A stretch of 7,745 nucleotides of DNA from a bacterium (GTDB lineage: Bacteria > Chloroflexota > Dormibacteria > UBA8260 > Bog-877): NCBI GenBank assembly GCA_021791345.1, contig JAJYWT010000035.1, forward strand, positions 1 to 7,745. The letters run 5' to 3'. Each line of letters begins with the position of its first letter. Position 1 is the first letter of the stretch. The notes beneath the pieces are model-generated. The model had not been told where the DNA came from and did not search any database. It worked only from the letters and a program-made list of their open reading frames with translations. Below, piece after piece: positions 1-5,892 of this stretch. A program made the translations under genes and the position numbers.

Positions 1-794
1 AGGGAGGCACCGACCAGCGCCGCCCCGCCGTGCACCAGGGTGCCGAGGCAGAGCGGGTGGCTGTCGTCCACCAGCCCGCGCGCACCTGAGGTGGTGGTGA
101 GCGGGATGCCGGTCCTCTCCATGAAGCGCCTGAGGGCCTCCCCCGCCCCGGAGAAGAACGCTCCGGAGCCGGCGAGGATCAGGGGCCGCTCGGCCCCCTT
201 GAGCAACTGCAGGGCGCGCTCCAGATCGGCGGGTGAGGGGACCGACCGGGGCGCCTCGGGCACCCACACCGCTGATCCCTCGCCCAGCTGGTGCAGGACG
301 TCCTCGGGGATCTCCAGATAGGCGACCCCGGGATCGCCCCAGGAGGCGCGGCGGACCGCCTCCGCGAGGTATTCCGGTATCCGCCCCGGCTCCAGGCACT
401 CGGCGGCCCACTTGGTCACCGGCCGGACCATGGCCAGCTGGTCGAGATCCTGGACCGCTCCGATGCCCCGCCGGGCGACCGCCGTGCGGCCGGCCAGAAC
501 CACCACCGGGGCACCGGCGAGGTTTGCCTCGGCTATCCCGGCCATGGCGTTGGCCAGGCCGGGGCCGGCGGTCACCGCCGCGAACCCCGGGCGTCCCGTG
601 GCCAGTGCCATCCCCTCGGCCATCATCACCGCGTTCTCCTCATGGCGCACGTTGACCACCCGGATGCCGAGGCTACGGGCGTGGTCCAGGATCTTGGCGA
701 TGTGGCTGCCGGGAAGGGTGAAGAGGGTGTCTCCCCCGGTCTTGGCGATGGCCTCCGCCGCCAGTTCCGCTCCGGTGCGCCTTGAGTCGTCCAC
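1..794 (-). CDS. ThDP-dependent enzyme, acetolactate synthase / 2-hydroxyacyl-CoA lyase-like (N-terminal part, cut by window edge)
   Basis: About 264 codons are visible; the C-terminal ThDP/Mg-binding domain lies beyond the left edge. The chain starts VDDSRRTGAELAAEAIAK and shows the Pyr (TPP_enzyme_N) domain over roughly residues 5-170. This includes RHEENA, with the Glu expected to activate the thiamine ring, TAGPGLANAMAGIAEA, and GAVQDLDQLAMVRPVTKW. The central domain starts near residue 195 (RPLILAGSGAFFSGAGEALR, then GARGLVDDSHPLCLGTL). Known for the family: these proteins make or break bonds next to a keto or acyl-CoA carbonyl. The GPGLANA stretch and the GDPGVAYLEIPEDV segment look closer to oxalyl-CoA decarboxylase / 2-hydroxyacyl-CoA lyase than to biosynthetic IlvB, but this is a judgement by eye. 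The GTG start is chosen because GGAGGA lies 6 nt upstream. The gene is divergent from rarA. Substrate unknown. Confidence 0.88.
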   Translation of the reverse strand, partial: MDDSRRTGAELAAEAIAKTGGDTLFTLPGSHIAKILDHARSLGIRVVNVRHEENAVMMAEGMALATGRPGFAAVTAGPGLANAMAGIAEANLAGAPVVVLAGRTAVARRGIGAVQDLDQLAMVRPVTKWAAECLEPGRIPEYLAEAVRRASWGDPGVAYLEIPEDVLHQLGEGSAVWVPEAPRSVPSPADLERALQLLKGAERPLILAGSGAFFSGAGEALRRFMERTGIPLTTTSGARGLVDDSHPLCLGTLVHGGAALVGAS

Positions 795-800
795 AAGCTG

Positions 801-806
801 TCCTCC
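801..806 (-). promoter_or_regulatory. Shine-Dalgarno of the ThDP enzyme gene
   Basis: Read on the minus strand this is GGAGGA, separated by 6 nt from the GTG at 794. It decides the start codon: there is no competing start with a comparable ribosome binding site, and the family N-terminus (TGAELAAEAIAK) follows immediately. Confidence 0.8.
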
Positions 807-835
807 GTGGCACGGATCTGCCCTGTCCAGGATGC

Positions 836-864
836 CGTATCGCCCCCCTCGCGCGGACCCGCAA
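836..864 (-). promoter_or_regulatory. Candidate sigma-70-type promoter for the ThDP enzyme gene
   Basis: On the minus strand TTGCGG (859-864) and GATACG (836-841) are separated by exactly 17 bases. This would start transcription near 829 and give a leader of about 35 nt containing the GGAGGA site. The -35 matches TTG of TTGACA; the -10 matches ATA of TATAAT but lacks the final T. It is a match by eye in a GC-rich divergent gap, so only tentative. Confidence 0.35.
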
Positions 865-890
865 AAACCCTCGGCCGATGGGGGCCAACC

Positions 891-903
891 CCGGGCGGCC
901 CGG
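891..903. repeat. GC-only inverted repeat in the ThDP enzyme / rarA divergent gap
   Basis: CCGGGC and GCCCGG flank a single G, which would be a 5-bp stem with a 3-nt loop if transcribed. It lies 19-31 bases upstream of the rarA start and well upstream of the candidate promoter for the ThDP gene. If rarA is leaderless, it would overlap the -35 region and could be an operator. Short GC palindromes are common by chance at this base composition. Confidence 0.25.
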
Positions 904-909
904 CTCCCC

Positions 910-915
910 CAAGAT
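910..915 (+). promoter_or_regulatory. Weak -10-like hexamer six bases before rarA start
   Basis: CAAGAT sits exactly 6 nt before the ATG at 922, so transcription would begin at or next to the start codon. It matches the second and last positions of TANNNT but not the first T. There is no purine-rich Shine-Dalgarno sequence at normal distance, which is why a leaderless start is considered. This is the weakest of the three such candidates in the window. Confidence 0.25.
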
Positions 916-921
916 GTTGCC

Positions 922-2358
922 ATGGGCGAGCTCTTCCCCGACGAGGCACCGGACGAGGTGGCCGCACCGGAGACCGCGGGGGATGACGCGCCCCTCGCCT
1001 TCCGGATGCGTCCCAGGACCTTCCAGGAGGTGCTCGGGCAGGAGGCCCTCCTCGGGGAGGACGGGCCGGTCGCGAGGGCGGCCCGGCTCGGCCGGCTCCC
1101 GTCGGTCATCCTGGTGGGGCCCCCGGGATCCGGGAAGACGACGCTCGCCAGCCTTCTTGCCGCCAGCCTCCACTGCCGGCTGGTGAGGATGTCGGCGGTG
1201 AGCGCCGGCGTCGCGGACGTCCGCCGGGTGGTGGAGGAAGCCCGGCGGCTGAGGGGGCGGGGCGGAGGCACCGTTCTGTTCCTGGACGAGATCCATCACT
1301 TCAGCCGGACCCAGCAGGACGCCCTCCTCCCCCACGTGGAGAGCGGGCTCATCACCCTGATCGGCGCCACCACCGAGAATCCCAGTTTCCAGCTGACGTC
1401 GGCGCTCCTGTCCAGGGTGCTGATCTGGGAGCTGGCCCCGCTGGGCGAGGCGGAGCTGCTGGAGCTGGTGCGCCGGGCGATGTCTGAGCCCCGGGGGCTG
1501 GGGGACCGCAGGCTCGCGGTGGCCCCCGAGGCAGCCCAGGCGCTGGCCCTCGGCTGCGGCGGGGACGCACGCACGCTGCTCAACTGCCTGGAACAGGCGG
1601 CGGCCGGGCTCCCCCCGGGGGCGGAGGTCGATAGGGTGCGCGCCGAACGGGCGCTGGCCCACCCCCACCTGGTCCACGATCGCGCCGGAGACCTCCATTT
1701 CCAGATCCTCTCCGCCCTGATCAAGTCGGTTCGCGGCAGCGACCCCGACGCCGGGCTCTACTGGCTGGCCCGGCTCCTGGAGGGGGGTGAGGACCCCCGG
1801 GTGCCGGCCCGGAGGCTGGTCATTCTGGCCGCCGAGGACGTCGGGCTGGCCGATCCCTCCGCCCTCTCCATCGCGGTCGCTGCCTACCAGGCGGCGCAGG
1901 TGGTGGGCATGCCCGAGTGCCGGCTGCCGCTGGCCGAGGCCACCCTCTACCTGTCCCTGGCCCCCAAGAGCAACTCGGTATACCGCGGGTACTCGGAGGC
2001 CGCGGCCGAGGTGGCGGACAGCCTCGGCCTGCCGGTGCCGATCCACCTTCGCAATGCCGTGACGCGCAGAGATCGGGAGCTGGGGTTCGGACGTGGGTAC
2101 GAGTACGCCCACGATGACCCGGAGGGGCTGGTGAGCCACCACCACCTGCCAGAGGGTTTGGAGGGCCGCACCTACTACCGCCCCTCCCCGCACGGGACAG
2201 AGTCCTCCCTGGGGGAGCGGCTGGCCAGGATCCGGGAGCGGAGACGACCTGCTCCTACTCCTCCGTCGGCGCCGTCTCATCCGCGGCCGCCGCAGCCTCC
2301 GCGCCGGCCGGAGCCTCCTCCGGCTCCTCCGCAGCCACCCGCGGCTGCTGGATCTTAA
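922..2358 (+). CDS. rarA: Replication-associated recombination protein A (RarA/MgsA), AAA+ ATPase
   Basis: A 478-residue cytoplasmic clamp-loader-like AAA+ ATPase acting at stalled replication forks; E. coli RarA is about 447 residues. Visible motifs: the N-terminal [13 protein letters not shown], Walker [10 protein letters not shown] (66-74), Walker B LFLDEIH (119-125), sensor 1 GATTENPSF (148-156), the SALLSR arginine finger (R165) and sensor 2 GDAR (214-217). The C-terminal MgsA-type domain has [20 protein letters not shown] (273-292), then [16 protein letters not shown] and [12 protein letters not shown]. The ATG at 922 is chosen because [10 protein letters not shown] matches the usual N-terminus; upstream the same frame is open only as antisense to the neighbouring gene. 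No Shine-Dalgarno is visible. The family core ends near residue 444. Residues 445-478 are a proline-rich tail encoded entirely antisense to the bL25 tail, so this end is probably an extension without a conserved role. Confidence 0.95.
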   Translation: MGELFPDEAPDEVAAPETAGDDAPLAFRMRPRTFQEVLGQEALLGEDGPVARAARLGRLPSVILVGPPGSGKTTLASLLAASLHCRLVRMSAVSAGVADVRRVVEEARRLRGRGGGTVLFLDEIHHFSRTQQDALLPHVESGLITLIGATTENPSFQLTSALLSRVLIWELAPLGEAELLELVRRAMSEPRGLGDRRLAVAPEAAQALALGCGGDARTLLNCLEQAAAGLPPGAEVDRVRAERALAHPHLVHDRAGDLHFQILSALIKSVRGSDPDAGLYWLARLLEGGEDPRVPARRLVILAAEDVGLADPSALSIAVAAYQAAQVVGMPECRLPLAEATLYLSLAPKSNSVYRGYSEAAAEVADSLGLPVPIHLRNAVTRRDRELGFGRGYEYAHDDPEGLVSHHHLPEGLEGRTYYRPSPHGTESSLGERLARIRERRRPAPTPPSAPSHPRPPQPPRRPEPPPAPPQPPAAAGS

Positions 2359-2899
2359 CCAGGATCTCCTCGGGGTCCACCCCAGCGGCGAGTTCGACGC
2401 CCTCGGGGAGGCGGATGTCCGAGATCCTGACCGCGTCATCGATCTCCGCCAGGCCAGAGACGTCCACCGTGATCTCGCCGGGGATCGAGTCGGGCAGGCA
2501 GTTCACCGCCAGTTGGTGCAGCACCTGCAGGACCTCACCGCCCACCTGCTTCACCGCCGGCGCCTCCCCGCTCACCACCACCGGCACCGTCACGTCCAGC
2601 TTCTCCTTGAGGTTGACCTGAAAGAAGTCGACGTGCACGGTGCGCCCGCTCCGCGGCTCACGCTGCACCTCGCGGATCAGCACCGGACGCTGGCGCCGCT
2701 CACCCTTGACCTTCAGCTGGATCAGGTGGCTCGCCCCGGCGGCGTGGGTGACCCGACCCAGCTCCCGCTCACCGACCTCCACCGCCAGCGCCTCGACCTG
2801 GTGGCCGTAGACGACCCCCGGGACCAGCCCCTTCTGCCGCAGCCGGTGCGCGCCGCGCCCCACGACGGTGCGCTGGGCGACGTCAATTGTGAGCGGCAT
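2255..2899 (-). CDS. rplY: 50S ribosomal protein bL25, long Ctc/TL5 form
   Basis: 214 residues. The N-terminal domain (about 1-92) is the 5S-rRNA-binding bL25 fold, with GLVPGVVYG near residue 24 and REVQREPRSGRTVHVDFFQV closing the domain. The second domain (about 95-187) is the TL5/Ctc-type beta domain (LDVTVPVVVSGEAP, GEVLQVLHQLAVNCLPDSIP, EITVDVSGLAEIDDAVRISD). An Ala/Glu-rich acidic tail (about 188-214) follows. Known role: it binds 5S rRNA in the large subunit's central protuberance; long forms are often general stress proteins. The start at 2899 is chosen over an in-frame ATG seven codons upstream because GGGAG lies 7 nt before it and the protein then opens with MPLTIDVAQR. It is the last gene of the minus-strand run, 83 bases after the B12 subunit gene. 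In many bacteria pth follows; here the gene instead converges on rarA and overlaps it by 104 bases. Confidence 0.95.
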   Translation of the reverse strand: MPLTIDVAQRTVVGRGAHRLRQKGLVPGVVYGHQVEALAVEVGERELGRVTHAAGASHLIQLKVKGERRQRPVLIREVQREPRSGRTVHVDFFQVNLKEKLDVTVPVVVSGEAPAVKQVGGEVLQVLHQLAVNCLPDSIPGEITVDVSGLAEIDDAVRISDIRLPEGVELAAGVDPEEILVKIQQPRVAAEEPEEAPAGAEAAAAADETAPTEE

Positions 2900-2906
2900 C
2901 AAGAAG

Positions 2907-2911
2907 CTCCC
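2907..2911 (-). promoter_or_regulatory. Shine-Dalgarno deciding the bL25 start
   Basis: GGGAG on the minus strand, 7 nt before the ATG at 2899. The alternative in-frame ATG at 2920 has no purine-rich sequence in front and would itself contain this site, so the shorter protein is preferred. Confidence 0.7.
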
Positions 2912-2938
2912 AGGGGCCATTGGGGCGGGCCAGGCGCC

Positions 2939-2955
2939 GCCGGGACTGACCCGGC
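2939..2955 (-). repeat. Six-bp GC hairpin in the bL25 leader
   Basis: On the plus strand GCCGGG and CCCGGC flank the 5-nt loop ACTGA. Read on the minus strand it follows the stop of the B12 subunit gene and precedes bL25 by about 40 bases. No T-run follows, so it does not look like an intrinsic terminator. If transcription starts from the TAAGAT hexamer just upstream, the stem would lie almost at the 5' end of the bL25 mRNA, where it could protect the message or serve in regulation. Confidence 0.45.
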
Positions 2956-2965
2956 ACGAAACTCG

Positions 2966-2971
2966 ATCTTA
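2966..2971 (-). promoter_or_regulatory. Candidate -10 element for bL25
   Basis: TAAGAT on the minus strand, a TANNNT match in a GC-rich gap. It would start transcription near 2959 and give a leader of about 60 nt with the hairpin and the Shine-Dalgarno. I see no convincing -35 at 16-19 bases upstream. bL25 could be expressed from here as well as by read-through from the upstream genes. Confidence 0.35.
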
Positions 2972-2982
2972 GCAACTCCGGC

Positions 2983-3399
2983 TCAGCCAGCCTCGACTCC
3001 CACCTTGCCGAAGCGGCGCTGGACGTACTCCACGATGGACTGGATGCTGGTGCCGGGGGTGAACACCTCGTCGACCCCGAGCTCTCGTAGGGCGGCCACA
3101 TCCCCGGGCGGCACGATCCCGCCGCCAAAGACCACGATGTCCGCGGCGTCACGCTCCCGGAGGAGGCGCAGCACCTCGGGGAAGAGCGTCATATGCGCCC
3201 CGGACAGAAGCGAGATCCCGATCCCGTCGACGTCCTCCTGGATCGCCGCCTCGACCACCTGTGCCGGAGTCTGGTGCAGGCCGGTGTAGATCACCTCCAC
3301 CCCGGCGTCACGAAGGGCGCGAGAGATCACCTTGACCCCACGGTCATGACCATCCAGCCCCACCTTGGCGGTGAGGATGCGCACAGGTCTGGTCCCCAC
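2983..3399 (-). CDS. Stand-alone cobalamin-binding small subunit of a methylmalonyl-CoA-mutase-family enzyme
   Basis: A 138-residue protein that is essentially one B12-binding Rossmann-like domain. The base-off/His-on signature D-x-H-x-x-G is at 16-21 (DGHDRG), with His18 the expected lower axial ligand to cobalt. SLLSGAH (63-69) and [10 protein letters not shown] (91-100) are the other two nucleotide-loop motifs. The length is normal for the small chain of split mutases. It needs a separate catalytic TIM-barrel chain; the right-edge gene is an obvious candidate, about 3.9 kb away on the same strand. The family includes methylmalonyl-, ethylmalonyl-, isobutyryl- and 2-hydroxyisobutyryl-CoA mutases, and the small subunit alone does not tell which. 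The GTG start opens [19 protein letters not shown], the normal N-terminus. It lacks a Shine-Dalgarno but has TACACT exactly 6 nt upstream. The gap from the membrane protein gene is 22 bases. Confidence 0.93.
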   Translation of the reverse strand: MGTRPVRILTAKVGLDGHDRGVKVISRALRDAGVEVIYTGLHQTPAQVVEAAIQEDVDGIGISLLSGAHMTLFPEVLRLLRERDAADIVVFGGGIVPPGDVAALRELGVDEVFTPGTSIQSIVEYVQRRFGKVGVEAG

Positions 3400-3405
3400 G
3401 CTGGC

Positions 3406-3411
3406 AGTGTA
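3406..3411 (-). promoter_or_regulatory. -10 hexamer placing a leaderless start on the B12 subunit gene
   Basis: TACACT (TANNNT) on the minus strand is followed by 6 nt and then the GTG at 3399, so the first transcribed base would be the G of the start codon. There is no Shine-Dalgarno. No good -35 is visible, which is common for leaderless promoters in high-GC bacteria. The site falls inside the 22-base gap after the membrane protein gene. Confidence 0.45.
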
Positions 3412-3421
3412 AGCCCGAACG

Positions 3422-4588
3422 TCAGCCCTGGGACCGGACGGAGGACGCCGGAGCCGGCGGGTGGCTCATGGGCAAGTAGGCGACCCCCACCGCGGCACCC
3501 ACCGCCAGGGCGGCCAGTCCCAGGACCGCTAGCCGGCGCACCGATGCGGGCACGGGCCGAGGATGGGCCCGGCTGCCGGACTGGTTCAGGCGTGCGGCGA
3601 GCAGGAGCACCGCCAGTAGCGGTGCCAGATTGGGGTCGGTGGCGATCCCGGTACCGAGGGTCCCGAAATCCTGTCCCAGCCACCAGATCAGGAAGAGCAG
3701 GATCAGCGCCAAAGTGGTGGTGAGTCGTCCGGCTCCACCCAGGAGCAGCGCTGTCCCCATCGCACCGAAGAGGACCACCAGACCGGTGTTGAACAGGAAG
3801 GGCTGGGCTTGGGCCAGATGGGACAATCCCAGGATGGGGACGGAGATCAGGGCTGGCTGGGGAGTGGCGGCCAGGGAGGCCAGCGCGGAGCCGAGGCCGG
3901 GACCGGACCAGAAGCCCTCCGCGGGGATCATCTGGACCAGCGCCCCCATGAGGAAGAGGGCGCCCAGCCCGGTCGCAACCCACCTGCCCACCCGCCGCCG
4001 CTCCCAGAGGCAGGGCGGGGCGAGAAGAAGGCCCGCGGCGGCTACGTAGGCCAGGACGCCACCGGGCGCCCCCAACATGATGGAAGCTCCAGGGGCGAGG
4101 ATTCCGCCCAGCGCCTCCCCGCCGACCCAGACCACGATGCCCCAGCCCACCGAGGCCCAGAGGCCGAGCCGTCCCAGCCGGGAGTTGCCCCCGGTCAGGA
4201 TCGCGACCCCGATACCCACCTGGATCAGGACCGTGGCCACCGTGAAGTGGACGGGGTGGGCCCGCCATATCGCCTCCTCAGTGGAGAGGAGGCCCGTCAG
4301 CCATCCGGGCTGGCCCTGGGCGACCGGGGCCAGGATTCCCGCGGCGAATCCCCGAGGCATGGTCGGCTGGGCCTGGAGGACGCCATCCAGCACCCAGAGG
4401 GAGCCCAGGGCCACCCTGAGGAAGCTCATCCCGGGAGCGGCGGCCGTGGGCTCAGCGCTCCCCGGCTCGCTCCGGCCGGACCGGGCCCGGAACACGCGCC
4501 CGCCTTCGACTAGGGCACCGATCCCCACCGCCAGCGCCACCTCGCCGAGGAGGAGAAGGTAGAGGTTCGCGGACGACCCGGGGCTCAC
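3422..4588 (-). CDS. Polytopic membrane protein of unknown function, about 9-10 membrane segments
   Basis: 388 residues, strongly hydrophobic. Likely membrane segments are near 8-28, 54-73, 114-134, 139-162, 174-193, 201-221, 264-285, 289-305, 320-334 and 349-373. A charged loop (about 31-52) separates the first two. Recognisable stretches are [12 protein letters not shown] (64-75), [11 protein letters not shown] (87-97) and [20 protein letters not shown] (301-320). From memory these resemble a family of uncharacterised membrane proteins in actinobacteria and related groups; I cannot name a domain or substrate. No cleavable signal peptide or metal-binding motif stands out. The GTG start is preferred because GGAGAG lies 6 nt upstream and the first membrane segment follows. 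It heads the minus-strand run with the B12 subunit and bL25, and is divergent from the radical SAM gene. A functional link to the mutase is not established. Confidence 0.82.
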   Translation of the reverse strand: MSPGSSANLYLLLLGEVALAVGIGALVEGGRVFRARSGRSEPGSAEPTAAAPGMSFLRVALGSLWVLDGVLQAQPTMPRGFAAGILAPVAQGQPGWLTGLLSTEEAIWRAHPVHFTVATVLIQVGIGVAILTGGNSRLGRLGLWASVGWGIVVWVGGEALGGILAPGASIMLGAPGGVLAYVAAAGLLLAPPCLWERRRVGRWVATGLGALFLMGALVQMIPAEGFWSGPGLGSALASLAATPQPALISVPILGLSHLAQAQPFLFNTGLVVLFGAMGTALLLGGAGRLTTTLALILLFLIWWLGQDFGTLGTGIATDPNLAPLLAVLLLAARLNQSGSRAHPRPVPASVRRLAVLGLAALAVGAAVGVAYLPMSHPPAPASSVRSQG

Positions 4589-4653
4589 CTGCGGCTCTCC
4601 GAGAGCTGCTGGGCCAGTTCCTGGAGAAGGACAGAGATTGGCACGTCACCCAC
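4585..4653 (-). CDS. Possible 22-codon leader ORF overlapping the membrane protein start
   Basis: A GTG at 4653 opens a frame reading VGDVPISVLLQELAQQLSES and ending RR-stop. Its TGA overlaps the GTG start of the membrane protein gene (GTGA), the layout of translational coupling. The same frame continues open and protein-like for 17 more codons upstream to a stop, without an ATG or GTG. No Shine-Dalgarno precedes either possible GTG. It could be a coupled leader peptide, or chance in GC-rich DNA. Confidence 0.2.
   Translation of the reverse strand: MGDVPISVLLQELAQQLSESRR
4594..4606 (-). promoter_or_regulatory. Shine-Dalgarno of the membrane protein gene inside a small palindrome
   Basis: On the minus strand GGAGAG (4595-4600) lies 6 nt before the GTG at 4588. 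It overlaps a perfect inverted repeat, GCTCTC and GAGAGC around one base on the plus strand. In RNA this could form a 5-bp stem with a 3-nt loop, partly hiding the ribosome binding site, so initiation might depend on upstream translation. Confidence 0.5.
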
Positions 4654-4657
4654 GGTG
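4647..4657. promoter_or_regulatory. CACC/GGTG inverted repeat, possible operator half of a pair
   Basis: CACC and GGTG flank a 3-base centre in the divergent gap between the membrane protein and radical SAM genes. A second element with the same arms lies at 4715-4724. Two copies of one small dyad in a shared promoter region is what a repressor or activator pair can look like, but four-base arms are weak evidence. Confidence 0.2.
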
Positions 4658-4714
4658 CCAGGGGGCCCCGGCGGGTCGTAAGGGGGTATCCCGGCAGTCG
4701 CCCCCAGGTGGAAT

Positions 4715-4724
4715 CACCCGGGTG
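4715..4724. promoter_or_regulatory. Perfect 10-bp palindrome before the radical SAM gene, possible operator
   Basis: CACCCGGGTG is a perfect palindrome centred about 36 bases before the ATG at 4756. Together with the dyad at 4647-4657 (same CACC/GGTG arms, centres about 67 bases apart) it could control the divergent genes. No recognised regulator binding site is claimed. Confidence 0.25.
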
Positions 4725-4755
4725 GCTACGGCACGGGAACGGAAAAATCGAAGTC

Positions 4756-5865
4756 ATGGAGGAGTCCCGTCCGCGCGTCACCTTCTCTGAGAGGCCGATC
4801 CTCGTCTTCTGGGAGACCACCGTGGCGTGCCCCCTGAGCTGCCGACACTGCCGGGCTTCAGCGGTGCATCATCCCCTGCCCGGTCAGCTCAGCCTCGCCG
4901 AGTCCCTCGACCTCGTGGATCAGGTCGCGGAGCTGGGTCAGCCACGCCCGGTCCTGGTGATGACCGGTGGCGACTGCCTCGCCCGCCCCGACCTCCGGGA
5001 TCTGGTCGCTCACGCCCGGAGCCTTGGCGTGCCGGTGGCCCTGTCGCCCTCAGTGTCTCCCCAATTGGACCGGCCCACCATGGCCGAGATGAAAAGCTTG
5101 GGGGTGAAGGCGGTGTCGGTGAGCTTGGACGGCTCGACCCCAGCGACCCACGATCGGGTGCGAGGGGTCGACGGCCACTTCGAGGCCACCGTGGAGGCGA
5201 TCCGGTGGCTGGTGGAGATGGGCTTCCGGCTCCAGGTGAACACCACGGTCATGCGCTCCAACCTCGAGGAGCTGGCGGACGTGGCCGCGCTTCTCCTACG
5301 CCTCGGGGTACCGACCTGGGAGGTGTTCTTCCTCATCGAGGTGGGGCGGGGGGAGGATCTGCGCTCTCCCACCGCCGAGGAGAACGAGGAGGTGTGCCAC
5401 TTCCTTTATGAGACCTCCCGGCATCCCCTCTTGGTCCGCACTGTCGAGGCACCCTTCTTCCGGCGCGTGGTCGCGGAGCGGCGCGCCGGGACGGCCTTCT
5501 CCGGGCCCCTCTACCAGCGGCTGAGCGGCCGGCTCCAGGAGCTGGCGGGACCGGGCGGCAGGCCTCCTCGGCCTCAGACCGTCGGCACGCGCGACGGCAT
5601 GGGGGTGGTGTTCATCTCGCATGACGGCCTGGTCCGACCCTCGGGTTTCCTCCCCGTGGTCGTGGGGGATCTTCGCCGCCAGCGGCTGGCCGACGTGTAC
5701 CGGCAGAGCCCACTGCTGCGAAGCATTCGGGCTGCTGAGTTCAACGGGCGCTGCGGCAGCTGCGCCTACCGCCAGCTGTGCGGCGGCTCCCGGGCCCGGG
5801 CCTTCGCCGAAGGCGGTGATCCGCTGGGCGAGGACCCCGGCTGCGCCTATCGACCGGCCGCCTGA
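4756..5865 (+). CDS. Radical SAM/SPASM protein, AhbD/NirJ-like (TIGR04053-type)
   Basis: 369 residues. The radical SAM cluster motif C-x3-C-x2-C is at C25, C29 and C32 (TVACPLSCRHC). The SAM-binding glycine motif is at 71-74 (TGGDCL), with Cys where Pro is usual, and SVSLDGSTPATHD follows the barrel pattern. The C-terminal SPASM-type region has C333, C336, C342 and C363 (CGSCAYRQLCGGSRARAF, then CAYRP), expected to hold at least one auxiliary Fe-S cluster. MGVVFISHDGLVRPSGFLP is typical of the group related to the alternative haem synthesis enzymes AhbD/NirJ, which I recognise as TIGR04053-like; its substrate is unknown to me. The ATG at 4756 is chosen because VTFSERPILVFWETTVAC matches the usual N-terminus; a GTG at 4708 would add 16 residues. 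No strong Shine-Dalgarno is seen. It is the first gene of a plus-strand trio, 27 bases before the ARH-like gene. Confidence 0.92.
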   Translation: MEESRPRVTFSERPILVFWETTVACPLSCRHCRASAVHHPLPGQLSLAESLDLVDQVAELGQPRPVLVMTGGDCLARPDLRDLVAHARSLGVPVALSPSVSPQLDRPTMAEMKSLGVKAVSVSLDGSTPATHDRVRGVDGHFEATVEAIRWLVEMGFRLQVNTTVMRSNLEELADVAALLLRLGVPTWEVFFLIEVGRGEDLRSPTAEENEEVCHFLYETSRHPLLVRTVEAPFFRRVVAERRAGTAFSGPLYQRLSGRLQELAGPGGRPPRPQTVGTRDGMGVVFISHDGLVRPSGFLPVVVGDLRRQRLADVYRQSPLLRSIRAAEFNGRCGSCAYRQLCGGSRARAFAEGGDPLGEDPGCAYRPAA

Positions 5866-5880
5866 ATCTCCGTTCCCGCC

Positions 5881-5886
5881 GATAAT
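5881..5886 (+). promoter_or_regulatory. -10-like hexamer placing a leaderless start on the ARH-like gene
   Basis: GATAAT differs from TATAAT by one base and is followed by exactly 6 nt before the ATG at 5893, so transcription would begin on the A of the start codon. It lies in the 27-base gap after the radical SAM stop. The only purine-rich sequence (GGTGG) abuts the ATG and is too close to act as a Shine-Dalgarno. No good -35 is visible. Confidence 0.45.
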
Positions 5887-5892
5887 CGGTGG

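Noticed and set aside
412..921. A 170-codon upstream extension of the rarA frame
   Set aside because: It lies mostly antisense to the ThDP enzyme gene, has no family counterpart, and [10 protein letters not shown] at 922 is the normal RarA beginning.
673..2439. A 588-codon minus-strand open frame through rarA
   Set aside because: It is antisense to a clear RarA gene with all AAA+ motifs; its product is Arg/Gly/Pro-rich with no recognisable domain. Long shadow frames are expected at this GC content.
2983..3411. The B12 protein as a methionine synthase or corrinoid methyltransferase activation domain
   Set aside because: The length, the N-terminal [15 protein letters not shown] pattern and the absence of a helical cap domain fit the small subunit of acyl-CoA mutases better.
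3327..4268. A 313-codon minus-strand frame within the membrane protein gene
   Set aside because: It is a Gly/Pro/Arg-rich product in another frame of the same strand. The membrane protein frame shows coherent hydrophobic helices and a Shine-Dalgarno.
4662..4669. GGGGCCCC palindrome in the divergent gap as a terminator or operator
   Set aside because: It has no loop and no T-run, and such GC palindromes arise easily by chance here.
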